Shown piece by piece: positions 1 through 6,171 of a DNA stretch of 10,357 bases. The DNA is taken from positions 1 to 10,357 of the forward strand of contig CAMPIA010000030.1 of assembly GCA_946886175.1 (NCBI GenBank), in the 5' to 3' direction. The stretch is from an uncultured Altererythrobacter sp. (GTDB lineage: Bacteria; Pseudomonadota; Alphaproteobacteria; Sphingomonadales; Sphingomonadaceae). The notes beneath the pieces are model-generated. The model did no database searches and was not told where the DNA came from. It was given only the letters and a program-made list of their open reading frames with translations. Numbering within the stretch: position 1 is the stretch's first letter; every line of letters begins with the position of its first letter. A program made the translations under genes and the position numbers.

Positions 1-1
1 G

Positions 2-169
2 GACGGGAATCCGCCAGGGCAGCTGGTCGACCCGGCCGCGATGTCGATGCGCGAGCGCGCCGACCTCTACGCGCGGCTCGGCCCGGCTTCGCGCGAACCG
101 CTGCCCACCGCGCTGACCGGCGAGGAAGTGCGCCAGCTCGCCGCCTTCCTGCGCATGCTCGACTTCTGA
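2..169 (+). CDS. 3' end of an unrecognised protein (5' end outside window)
   Basis: An open frame enters from the left edge and stops with TGA at 167-169, giving 55 residues of a C-terminus. The visible part contains MSMRERADLYARLGPASREP and ends in AAFLRMLDF. It is polar and probably helical, with no motif I recognise. Codons end mostly in G or C, as in the solid genes nearby, so coding is likely. The gene converges on the relaxase with only 32 bases between the stops. Its position beside a relaxase hints at a plasmid or ICE function, but that is guilt by association only and I assign none. Confidence 0.55.
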   Translation, partial: DGNPPGQLVDPAAMSMRERADLYARLGPASREPLPTALTGEEVRQLAAFLRMLDF

Positions 170-178
170 AGGCGGGCG

Positions 179-194
179 CCGGCCGAAAGGCCGG
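179..194. terminator. GNRA-loop hairpin between convergent genes
   Basis: Arms CCGGCC (179-184) and GGCCGG (189-194) close a GAAA tetraloop. The hairpin lies between the stop at 169 and the relaxase stop at 202, so it could serve both strands. No T tract follows on either side, so intrinsic termination is only suggested. Confidence 0.4.
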
Positions 195-201
195 GCCGCC
201 G

Positions 202-2148
202 TCACCTGCCGAGCTCGCGCCCACGCGCGATCGTCCAGCTCGTGCCCGCTTCGCGCATCACGCCCGACACCGCCTTACCCATCGCCCGCTCCAGCACAGG
301 TCGCCACGGCACCAAGGCAAACTCGCGCCCGCTCTCGATCATCGCGAAACGCCCCGAAGCGAGGTCCAAACGCCGCGCCACGACGCCCTCCACCCGTGCG
401 CCCTCCGCCACCTCGGTGAACGCCTTCCCGGACTCCGCCGCCAGGTCGGCCGCGACCCTCAGCAGCTCCCGGCGCCGCAGCGTGGCCACAGCGCCGGCCT
501 CGAGCACGAACTCGCCGTCCGCGTCCGACGCAAGGCCCTGCCGCAGCAGCCAGGCTTGCCGCGCGGCCAGCGCCGCGCGCAGCTCGCGCCCGAAGCCGGC
601 CTCGCGCACGGGCACTGCGTCGCCGTCCCCCAGCACCGCATCGAGCCAGGTCGCGCCATCGTGCGCCGGCAGCGCCGCCAGCGGCACCGCCGAGAGCACC
701 TCGACCGCGACCGGCCGATCGCGCGCCGCGCGGGCCTCGTGCCGCGCGACCCGCTCGAGATGGTCGGCGCCGACACGCCACACGCCCGCGGCGTCGCGCT
801 CGAGACCCAGCGGGCGCCGCAGCGCTTCGAGCCGCCGCGCGTGCGCGGCGAGATACGCCGGGCTCGCTGAAGGATCATGCTGCCGGTGCAGCTCCGCATG
901 GTAGCGGCCGCCGTGAGCGGCCGCGACCGCGGCGATCGCCCGGTCGCTGTCGCGCACCCCGCCCGCGCGCGCCGCGAGCCGCACGACCGCGCCCTCGGGC
1001 AGAGCCTCGAGCGCCTCGCCGCTCCCGATCGCGGCATAGTGCGCCCGCCCGTCGATGGCGTCGACGACGAGGTAATGACGGTCGCGCTGCTCGTCGGCGA
1101 GCCCGCGCGCCACGACGCGGCCCACCAGGGCCTCGCCCGAGACCGGATCGAACACCGCCTGCGCCCTCTCGAGCCGCGCCGCCGTCAGCGCCCGCTGGAG
1201 CGTGCGCACCACGTCCCCGCGCTCGCCGAGCGCGCGCAACGCGTCCTCGAGGCCCCCGGCCAGTCGCCAGCGACCCGCGCCCAGATCTTCCGCCAGTCCC
1301 AGGGCGCCCAGCTTGCGCAAGCGCCCGGCGCGCAATGCACGCTCGAACAGGCTCCCGGCATCTGCGCCGACGACCCCGGCGCCATCGATCGCGCGCAGCA
1401 GCCGGCGGTCGATCCCGGTCAACCGCTCGGCCTCGATCTCGCCCCGCTGGCGTGCTTCGATCTCGCGGTCGGTGCGCGGCCCCAGGTCGAGCGAGACCAG
1501 CTCGCCGACGCGCTCGCGCATGCCGGAGGCGATGTACTCCCGCGCGATCACGAGGTTCTCGCCGCGGTCGTCTACGCCGCGCAGGATCACGTGCGTGTGC
1601 GGGTGCGCGGTGTCGGCATGGTCGGCCGCGACCCAGTCGAGCGCGGTCCCGAGGTCCTCCTCCATTCGCGCCATGAACCGCCGGATCAGCGGCCGGAGGT
1701 CCGCGTATTCGGCGCCGTCCTCCGCCGACACGATGAACCGGAACTGGTGCCGGTCACTTGCGCAGCGATCCAGGAATGGCTTGCCGTCGACATCGTCCGA
1801 ATGCGCGGAATAGAGGCGTCCCGGCGCCCCGTCGCGCATCGCTCCGTCCCGTTGGATGTAGTGCAAATGCGCGCGGGCCGCACCCAACGCCGTGCCCGCA
1901 AGCCGCACGAGGCGAGTCTTGACGATCGCGCGGCGCGCGCGCGGCCCCGAAGAGTGACCGCGCGACGCGAGCAAGCGGCCGGCCGCGCTGCCGCGGCCGA
2001 TCCGGTTGCCGTCGAGATGCCGCGAACCCGCGCGTTTCATCCCCGCCCGCGTCGCGGCGGCGAGGACCGCATGGAGGTACTTCTTCCCACGCGGCGAGCC
2101 CGGCGCTCGCATCGGCCCCAGCTGTGGTTCGAACGCATCGTCGGGCAT
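202..2148 (-). CDS. Relaxase/mobilization nuclease, DUF3363 (VirD2-like) family
   Basis: Predicted relaxase that nicks the transfer origin and pilots the strand into the conjugation channel. The open frame extends to 2304, but I chose the ATG at 2148 because GAGGAGG lies 12 bases upstream and the protein then begins MPDDAFEPQLGPMR, as I recall for this family. That gives 648 residues. A basic Arg/Lys/Gly-rich stretch spans about 15-80. HLHYIQRDG (94-102) supplies a candidate catalytic Tyr97. DRHQFRFIVSAED (132-144) is followed by the metal-binding histidine motif HPHTHVILRG (182-191; H182, H184, H186). The remainder is the long DUF3363 region. The frame is intact. No coupling protein or type IV secretion genes are in the window, so self-transfer cannot be judged. 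Family assignment is firm; the nick site is not shown. Confidence 0.9.
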   Translation of the reverse strand: MPDDAFEPQLGPMRAPGSPRGKKYLHAVLAAATRAGMKRAGSRHLDGNRIGRGSAAGRLLASRGHSSGPRARRAIVKTRLVRLAGTALGAARAHLHYIQRDGAMRDGAPGRLYSAHSDDVDGKPFLDRCASDRHQFRFIVSAEDGAEYADLRPLIRRFMARMEEDLGTALDWVAADHADTAHPHTHVILRGVDDRGENLVIAREYIASGMRERVGELVSLDLGPRTDREIEARQRGEIEAERLTGIDRRLLRAIDGAGVVGADAGSLFERALRAGRLRKLGALGLAEDLGAGRWRLAGGLEDALRALGERGDVVRTLQRALTAARLERAQAVFDPVSGEALVGRVVARGLADEQRDRHYLVVDAIDGRAHYAAIGSGEALEALPEGAVVRLAARAGGVRDSDRAIAAVAAAHGGRYHAELHRQHDPSASPAYLAAHARRLEALRRPLGLERDAAGVWRVGADHLERVARHEARAARDRPVAVEVLSAVPLAALPAHDGATWLDAVLGDGDAVPVREAGFGRELRAALAARQAWLLRQGLASDADGEFVLEAGAVATLRRRELLRVAADLAAESGKAFTEVAEGARVEGVVARRLDLASGRFAMIESGREFALVPWRPVLERAMGKAVSGVMREAGTSWTIARGRELGR

Positions 2149-2343
2149 TGTGGAGCGATTCCTCCTCAAGCGCGGCAAGCGTGCCACCTCGAACCATCGG
2201 GTGACGAGTGTCTCTCCGGCGATGAGAGCCCCCCTCTCCGCATCCGCTCGGGCGCGGGTCCGCGCAATCCGGCCCGGTCTCGTGACTGGACGCGCCCTCG
2301 CCAAGGCCTGAACGGGGCAGCGGCATTGCCGCGCAACGGCGCC

Positions 2344-3099
2344 TCACAGGCCGTAAGCGGCCTTGAGACGTGCGATGACCGTCTCTCGCGTCATGCCGAC
2401 GTCGAACTTCCTGGGATCGTAGTCGTCGGCGCCGTCGAGCGCGGCGACGAACGTCGACAGGTCCGCGCCAACCTTGTCCGGAACGTCGTAGCGCGCGTCG
2501 GCGCGCAGAAGCTGGAGGAGGCGCGCGACATCGTTGCGGTGCTTCTTCACGTCCTTTTCGTCGACCCGCTCGCCCGCCTCACGGCGCTGGCCGAGATCGA
2601 TCCAGGCGCGCGCCTTGAAGGGTATGATCCCGGCTTCGTCGAGGACAGGGATGCCCTGCACTTCGCGAACCATCGATTTCAGGAATGCATAGTAGTCCTC
2701 GTCGAGCAGGATCGCCGACAGACTGGCCGCCTCCTCTCCGATGGGAAGCGGCGTGAACCCGCTTGCCTCAGCGAGGACGAGGCCGTGCGGGGTGCGGGAG
2801 AACAGTTCGAGCATCGCCGGGTAATCGGGCATGGCCGGCTTCTGGAAGCGGTAGAGGATGCGCTCGCCCGCGCTTCGCTCCCGGATCTCGTATCCGCCCG
2901 CCTCGACGAAGGCCCAGAAGCGTTCCGAAAAGGCGGGATCGAGGGCCTCGACGATGAGCACGATGTCGAGGTCCTTGGTCGCCCGGAACGCAAGCCCGAC
3001 CTCGTCCATGAGCAGCTCGCATGCCGCGCCGCCGATCAGGACATACTGATGATGGTGCCCGGCGAAATGGTCCCGAAAGCGATCGACTCCCACTACCAC
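2344..3099 (-). CDS. AbiEii/AbiGii-like nucleotidyltransferase (putative toxin)
   Basis: Predicted minimal-type nucleotidyltransferase, probably the toxin half of a type IV-like toxin-antitoxin or abortive-infection pair. The open frame runs to 3966, but its upstream part is a shadow of the next gene. A GTG at 3099 has GGAG 8 bases upstream; GTG 3093 is an alternative. From 3099 the protein has 251 residues. The NTase signature is YVLIGGAACELL (GG at 23-24) followed by FRATKDLDIVL with acidic D43 and D45; E98 in MLELFS is a candidate third acid. The C-terminal half has IPFKARAWIDL (159-169) and DEKDVKKHRNDV (180-191), like the KxxA and KD blocks of AbiEii-type proteins. The start overlaps the 3' end of the upstream gene, indicating translational coupling. 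NTase fold is well supported; toxicity and target are inferred. Confidence 0.82.
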   Translation of the reverse strand: MVVGVDRFRDHFAGHHHQYVLIGGAACELLMDEVGLAFRATKDLDIVLIVEALDPAFSERFWAFVEAGGYEIRERSAGERILYRFQKPAMPDYPAMLELFSRTPHGLVLAEASGFTPLPIGEEAASLSAILLDEDYYAFLKSMVREVQGIPVLDEAGIIPFKARAWIDLGQRREAGERVDEKDVKKHRNDVARLLQLLRADARYDVPDKVGADLSTFVAALDGADDYDPRKFDVGMTRETVIARLKAAYGL

Positions 3100-4163
3100 C
3101 CGAAAGGCTCCAGCAGCTGTTCGGCGGCCTGCGCGACGCGTTCGTCGGGCGCCCCCCTGACGCTGAGATAGAGCGACAGCGGATCGACGACTCCGCCGCG
3201 CGCGAGCACCGCGGGATCGTAGCTCCAGGTCTCGAGTTCGGTGATCCCTTCGTCGAACGGCGAAGCGGTCGCATCCCCGAACTGCGGTGCGAGGTGCTTC
3301 CACTTCGCCGCGGCGACGGCCCGCCGCACGAACCGGGGTTCGGCGAGCATCGTATAGTGCGCGAGCGCGCTCTCCCCCGCGCGCGGCGCGAGCCGGTCGG
3401 CAAGCGCGCCGCGAACCCGGCGCACCTTGCGCACCGGCGACTGCAGCCGATCCCTGATCCGTTCCCAGAGCTCGCCTCCCTGGAACAGCAGGTGGAGGCG
3501 GCGCTGGCGTCCGACGAAGCGTGCCTCGGCGAGCCGGAGCGCTTCGAGCTCGTCCACGGCGCGGCTGATGCTCATGATCGCGACGTGAAATCGCTTGGCC
3601 AGGGCGGTGAGGCTCGCGTCTTCGAGCGCATTGCCTTGCAAGGCAGCGAGCAGGACGAGCTGCGCGGTCGGCGCGATGCGCTCGCCGGGCTGCGCGATCG
3701 CTCCTACCCCGCGCTCGCGCAGATCGATGAGCGCGTCCGGGATGTACAGCTGGTTGCCCGGCGAGAGGAAGGCGATCCGGCGTTCCACCATTTGCCGGCG
3801 CACGGCCGCGGGTGCCTGCTCGAGCAGCAGGACGACGAGCTGGACGTCCAGTTGGCGACGAAGGAGTTCGCGATGCTTCTGAAAGTCGGCGGTGAAGCCC
3901 ATGCCCGGCCGGTGGTCCTTCCAGGCGGCCAGCAGCAGGGTCCGGCCATCCAGCGTGCCGCGCCACAGGCTGTAACGGTCGAGCAGGAAATGGGGCAGGT
4001 CGCCCGGGGCAAGCGGCTCGAGGTCGAGGCGCAGGCCGAAGGCCGACTGCACATAGGCTTCGGCCGCCTCCGCCCGGGCATCTTCGGCTGGCTTATCATC
4101 TAACAAGGGTACCGCGTTTAACATCCCCACTGTTAAAACGTCAAACCCAATGTTTGATGCCAT
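3093..4163 (-). CDS. Winged-helix regulator, putative antitoxin partner of the AbiEii-like protein
   Basis: A 356-residue protein if started at the ATG at 4163. Residues 1-160 form an alpha/beta-looking domain ending in RRQMVERRIAFLSPGNQLYI and PDALIDLRE. Residues about 165-245 look like a winged helix-turn-helix (LTALAKRFHVAIMSISRAVD, then a basic wing). The tail carries GESALAHYTMLAEPRF (263-278). Its last bases overlap the nucleotidyltransferase start, so the two form an operon. AbiEi antitoxins of AbiE systems are winged-helix autorepressors; the domain order here differs, so I call it AbiEi-like by role, not by proven homology. The start is doubtful: a promoter-like sequence lies at 4144-4116, inside the first 16 codons. 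Other in-frame starts are ATG 4124, TTG 4106 and GTG 4052. Frame and operon are confident; start and function are moderate. Confidence 0.72.
   Translation of the reverse strand: MASNIGFDVLTVGMLNAVPLLDDKPAEDARAEAAEAYVQSAFGLRLDLEPLAPGDLPHFLLDRYSLWRGTLDGRTLLLAAWKDHRPGMGFTADFQKHRELLRRQLDVQLVVLLLEQAPAAVRRQMVERRIAFLSPGNQLYIPDALIDLRERGVGAIAQPGERIAPTAQLVLLAALQGNALEDASLTALAKRFHVAIMSISRAVDELEALRLAEARFVGRQRRLHLLFQGGELWERIRDRLQSPVRKVRRVRGALADRLAPRAGESALAHYTMLAEPRFVRRAVAAAKWKHLAPQFGDATASPFDEGITELETWSYDPAVLARGGVVDPLSLYLSVRGAPDERVAQAAEQLLEPFGW
4116..4144 (-). promoter_or_regulatory. Candidate sigma70-type promoter of the toxin-antitoxin operon
   Basis: Reading the minus strand, TTGACG (4144-4139) is followed after exactly 17 bases by TTAAAC (4121-4116). 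This is AT-rich against a GC-rich background. Transcription would begin near 4109, downstream of the longest possible start codon at 4163. Two inverted repeats overlap it. Confidence 0.5.
4117..4137. promoter_or_regulatory. Inverted repeat, candidate operator overlapping the -10
   Basis: Perfect 7-bp arms TTTAACA (4117-4123) and TGTTAAA (4131-4137) are separated by 7 bases. The left arm covers most of the proposed -10. This is a plausible autorepression site for the winged-helix protein; binding is inferred. Confidence 0.5.
4141..4157. promoter_or_regulatory. Second inverted repeat, candidate operator overlapping the -35
   Basis: Perfect 6-bp arms TCAAAC (4141-4146) and GTTTGA (4152-4157) have a 5-base spacer and touch the proposed -35 hexamer. 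The arm sequence differs from the first repeat but shares an AAAC/GTTT core. Confidence 0.42.
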
Positions 4164-4326
4164 CCTTCCCGCCCGTTCATCGCGATGATCTCGAGGCTCG
4201 CGATCGACCTTGCGAGCACAGTCGCCAAGCGCCTCGGCCGACGCCAGGTCGACCGGATGATCGCCGACCGGTTACGCCTGGCGCAGCTCGTTCCTCGCCG
4301 CGCCGGACCAGGAAAGGAGACACAAC

Positions 4327-4397
4327 GTCTCGCGAGCCGCCGCCTCGTCTCTCCCAAAAACGACGTGCAGACAAAGACCTGGCGAGCCTCGCGAGAC
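4327..4397. repeat. 10-bp inverted repeat pair, each containing CTCGCGAG
   Basis: GTCTCGCGAG (4327-4336) and CTCGCGAGAC (4388-4397) are exact reverse complements, 51 bases apart. Each contains the self-complementary octamer CTCGCGAG. They could be two operator sites or a long-range hairpin; no partner gene is evident. Confidence 0.5.
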
Positions 4398-4491
4398 AAT
4401 CCCTTTATCTTGCCCTCCCTTCCCCCTTCACCAGCAGGCGTCCAGCCGCATCCATTCCCGGTCCCGGCGACAAGCGGCCGCGCAAGGAAGA

Positions 4492-4519
4492 AGGGAGCGA
4501 CGCCGCCACGCCGCTCCCT
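4492..4519 (-). terminator. Rho-independent-like terminator after the 113-aa gene
   Basis: Arms AGGGAGCG (4492-4499) and CGCTCCCT (4512-4519) enclose a 12-base loop. On the minus strand they are followed by the pyrimidine run TTCTTCCTT. It sits 25 bases past the stop at 4544. Confidence 0.6.
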
Positions 4520-4543
4520 CAAAGACCGCCCCCGATCGCGCGC

Positions 4544-4885
4544 TCAGGCCGCGCGGTCGAACGCAGCCTGGGCCTCCTCGCGCCCCGCGCATCGGTGCCG
4601 CCAGAGCAGCGCCACGGCCTCTCCGTCGCCATCGACCAGGCACAGCGCGACGTGCCACGCGCCATCGAAAAGGCTCATCGTCGCGATCCGCGACAGCTCG
4701 CCGCCACCTTCGTCCAGGTCCCCGAAATGCTGCCCGAGATAACGCTCCGCGACACGCGCCTCCCACAGGAAATCGAGCGCCTCGGCCTCGATGATCCGGG
4801 CCGCAAGCACCGCCCCGAACTCCGCGCGCAACGCATCCGCGATGCCCTCGCAAGCACCCCGACCGATCGCAGAAACATAAGTCAT
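4544..4885 (-). CDS. Conserved-looking hypothetical protein, 113 aa
   Basis: Starts at ATG 4885 behind an excellent Shine-Dalgarno sequence (GAGGAG, 6 bases upstream) and ends before a terminator-like hairpin, so the gene itself is well supported. The product is small, soluble and acidic. A helical N-terminal part (residues 10-50) contains EAEALDFLWEARVAERYLGQ. A probable beta-hairpin part follows (ELSRIATMSLFDGAWHVALC, 63-82), and the C-terminus includes DGDGEAVALLWRHRC. No signal peptide or membrane helix is seen. It sits between the abi-like operon and the SSB gene, all on the same strand, which suggests mobile-element housekeeping. I do not recognise a named family. Confidence 0.72.
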   Translation of the reverse strand: MTYVSAIGRGACEGIADALRAEFGAVLAARIIEAEALDFLWEARVAERYLGQHFGDLDEGGGELSRIATMSLFDGAWHVALCLVDGDGEAVALLWRHRCAGREEAQAAFDRAA

Positions 4886-4958
4886 GACCGTCTCCTCGAA
4901 GCGTCTTCCCGATCGAAGACGCCCCCTCGGGAGCGGGCGGCGGGGCGGCTGTCAGGGA

Positions 4959-5044
4959 CGCCAAAGCGGGACGCTTTGGCGCCGCGAAGCGGGGCGTGGG
5001 GGAACCGATTTGCGTGAGCAAATTGGGGGTACCGCGCATCCTTG
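4959..5044 (+). other. Candidate origin of transfer (oriT)
   Basis: A 10-bp perfect inverted repeat (CGCCAAAGCG 4959-4968, CGCTTTGGCG 4972-4981, 3-base loop) is followed by a second (ATTTGC 5008-5013, GCAAAT 5018-5023, 4-base loop). Thirteen bases later comes CATCCTTG (5037-5044). That is one base from the P-type nic consensus YATCCTGY of IncP-like oriTs, where an inverted repeat also precedes nic by roughly this distance. A relaxase gene lies 2.9 kb away. The geometry is seen directly; oriT function is inference, and the octamer could be chance. Confidence 0.35.
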
Positions 5045-5137
5045 AGAGCCGCCCCGCCGTCCGACACCCTCGGCCTCACGAGACGAGCCCCTCCCCTCTC
5101 TCGTCACAAAATCCACGACAGTGAACACAAGAAGGAA

Positions 5138-5161
5138 GCCCGGCGGCCGCAGCCGCCGGGC
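5138..5161 (-). terminator. Strong hairpin terminator after ssb
   Basis: Ten-base perfect arms GCCCGGCGGC (5138-5147) and GCCGCCGGGC (5152-5161) enclose a 4-base loop. On the minus strand the stem is followed by TTCCTTCTTGTGTT. It begins 12 bases past the ssb stop. Confidence 0.75.
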
Positions 5162-5173
5162 CGGGCGCAGGCC

Positions 5174-5587
5174 CTAGAACGGCACGTCCTCGTCGCCGAG
5201 CTCGCCCTGATCGGACGGCTCGCCGGCGTCGCCCTTGCGCGGACGATTGAGGAACTGCACGTCGTCGGCGATGACCTCGTAGCCGAACCGCTCGACGCCC
5301 TCGTTGTCGGTCCAGCGGGTGTTGTGGATGCGGCCCCGGACCGAGACCAGCATGCCCTTGACCGCGTGCTGCGCGATCGTCCGGCCGAGCCCGTTGAAGC
5401 ACGTGACCCGGTGCCATTCGGTGTCCTTGGCGGTGAACCCGCTCTCGTCCTTGTAGGTCTTGCCCTCGCTGTCGCGCTTCGGACGGCTGGTGCCGAGGCT
5501 GAAGGTCGAAACGTCCATTCCGCCCGAAGTGGTGCGGCTCTGCGGGTCGGCGCCGAGGTTGCCGACGAGAAGAACGATGTTGGTCAT
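5174..5587 (-). CDS. ssb: Single-stranded DNA-binding protein
   Basis: Binds and protects single-stranded DNA in replication, repair and conjugative transfer. The chosen start, ATG 5587, has AGGAG 8-9 bases upstream and gives the canonical opening MTNIVLLVGNLGADPQSR; the frame upstream is low-quality sequence. The 137-residue protein is an OB-fold over residues 1-115, including TEWHRVTCFNGLG (56-68), VSVRGRIHNTRWTD (81-94) and FGYEVIADDVQFL (101-113). A very short linker leads to the acidic tip GDEDVPF, the usual partner-docking tail. The linker is far shorter than in chromosomal SSBs (typically about 160-180 residues), as often seen for plasmid- and ICE-borne copies. Position near a relaxase supports a mobile-element SSB. 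Confidence 0.95.
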   Translation of the reverse strand: MTNIVLLVGNLGADPQSRTTSGGMDVSTFSLGTSRPKRDSEGKTYKDESGFTAKDTEWHRVTCFNGLGRTIAQHAVKGMLVSVRGRIHNTRWTDNEGVERFGYEVIADDVQFLNRPRKGDAGEPSDQGELGDEDVPF

Positions 5588-5896
5588 GGAAGGTCTCCTG
5601 TTCGTCGCCGGGACCATCCCGTCGACAGCCCGGGAGAAGGCGAGGCCACAGCGGCGGCGCGCACCGCAGGGAAACCCCGGCACCAAGGCCGGCGCGGGCA
5701 GCCCGAAGGGCAACACGGGCCTTGCGGGCCGCGGGTTGCGCGCCGCCGCGGCCGAGCCACAGGGCTGGCATTGGAGATGGGAGTGGTCCGGCGAGAACCG
5801 ATGCCCCAGGCACTCCAAGTTCGACTTCGCGCGCGCTCGTCCTTCGTGCGACACGCAACGAAATGTGCATTCGATTTCGAGAGGCTGCAGGTCTGC
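5588..5896. other. 309-base stretch upstream of ssb without a convincing gene
   Basis: This contains the ssb leader. I see an 8-bp inverted repeat, GGCCGCGG (5727-5734) with CCGCGGCC (5746-5753), and a less GC-rich patch with CGAAAT (5859-5864) and ATTTCG (5874-5879) that could be an operator. Translations in all frames look like shadows. Confidence 0.35.
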
Positions 5897-6154
5897 ATGC
5901 CAGACGATCCGATTGCGGCTGCCCAGGATCCAGCAAGGATGGAAGCGGCCATACCGTCGACCAATGAGGCGGCCATATTCGCGCGCGAGCGCTACGTGCG
6001 CGCGCAGTGGGCTCAGAAGGGTGAAAGCCTCGCGCAGGACGCACGGCCCGGCATCGACATCGCCGCGCTCATCGAGTCATCCATCGAGCGCAACGACCAG
6101 CTCGACGCACCGGCCATCGTCGGTTGGGTCGAACAGGCGCTGCGAAGGGCCTGA
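5897..6154 (+). CDS. Small hypothetical protein, 85 aa
   Basis: A longer plus-strand frame begins at 5042, but its first part overlaps ssb on the other strand and is a shadow. The last part, from ATG 5897, looks coding: codons end mostly in G/C and the peptide is plausible (NEAAIFARERYVRAQWAQKG, then DIAALIESSIERNDQLD and GWVEQALRRA). It is hydrophilic and helical, with no membrane segment. The ribosome site is weak, and ATG 5939 is an alternative start. Its stop lies in a hairpin shared symmetrically with the stop of the convergent USP gene, which supports it being a real gene end. I do not recognise the family. Confidence 0.45.
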   Translation: MPDDPIAAAQDPARMEAAIPSTNEAAIFARERYVRAQWAQKGESLAQDARPGIDIAALIESSIERNDQLDAPAIVGWVEQALRRA

Positions 6155-6171
6155 GGGCTCTCGGCCCTCAG
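6151..6171. terminator. Bidirectional hairpin spanning both stop codons
   Basis: Arms CTGAGGGC (6151-6158) and GCCCTCAG (6164-6171) with a 5-base loop include the plus-strand TGA (6152-6154) and the minus-strand TGA (6170-6168). No T tract follows, so termination would rest on the stem alone. Confidence 0.5.

Larger units (their letters stand above)
4164..4543. other. 380-base stretch without a convincing gene
   Basis: Open frames on both strands are arginine/proline-rich with no good ribosome site. A plus-strand frame from ATG 4185 starts with a plausible amphipathic stretch (RLAIDLASTVAKRLGRRQV) but degenerates and has no Shine-Dalgarno sequence. The stretch holds a pair of CTCGCGAG palindromes and the terminator of the next minus-strand gene. 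It may contain remnants of a decayed gene. Confidence 0.4.
4886..5173. other. Intergenic stretch with stacked inverted repeats
   Basis: There is no convincing gene here. It holds the leader of the 113-aa gene, a perfect hairpin at 4959-4981, a smaller one at 5008-5023, a nic-like octamer at 5037-5044 and the SSB terminator at 5138-5161. Confidence 0.5.

Noticed and set aside
2149..2304. 52-residue N-terminal extension of the relaxase
   Set aside because: The ATG at 2148 has a strong GAGGAGG site and a family-like N-terminus; the extension is arginine-rich with no better ribosome site.
2320..2332. Hairpin GCGGC/GCCGC after the nucleotidyltransferase gene as a terminator
   Set aside because: The stem is only 5 bp with no T tract, which is expected by chance at this GC content.
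877..3171. 764-codon open frame on the plus strand
   Set aside because: It is antisense to the relaxase and nucleotidyltransferase genes, has arginine/aspartate/proline-rich composition typical of GC-rich antisense shadows, and shows no domain.
3100..3966. Upstream part of the long frame ending in the nucleotidyltransferase
   Set aside because: It overlaps the winged-helix gene in another frame and is Arg/Pro/Ala-rich without structure; the NTase fold begins just after 3099.
3021..4103. 360-codon open frame on the plus strand
   Set aside because: It is the antisense shadow of the winged-helix protein gene, whose own frame has recognisable blocks and operon linkage.
4154..5017. 287-codon plus-strand frame
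   Set aside because: It crosses the terminator and the antisense of the 113-aa gene, with shadow-like composition and no ribosome site.
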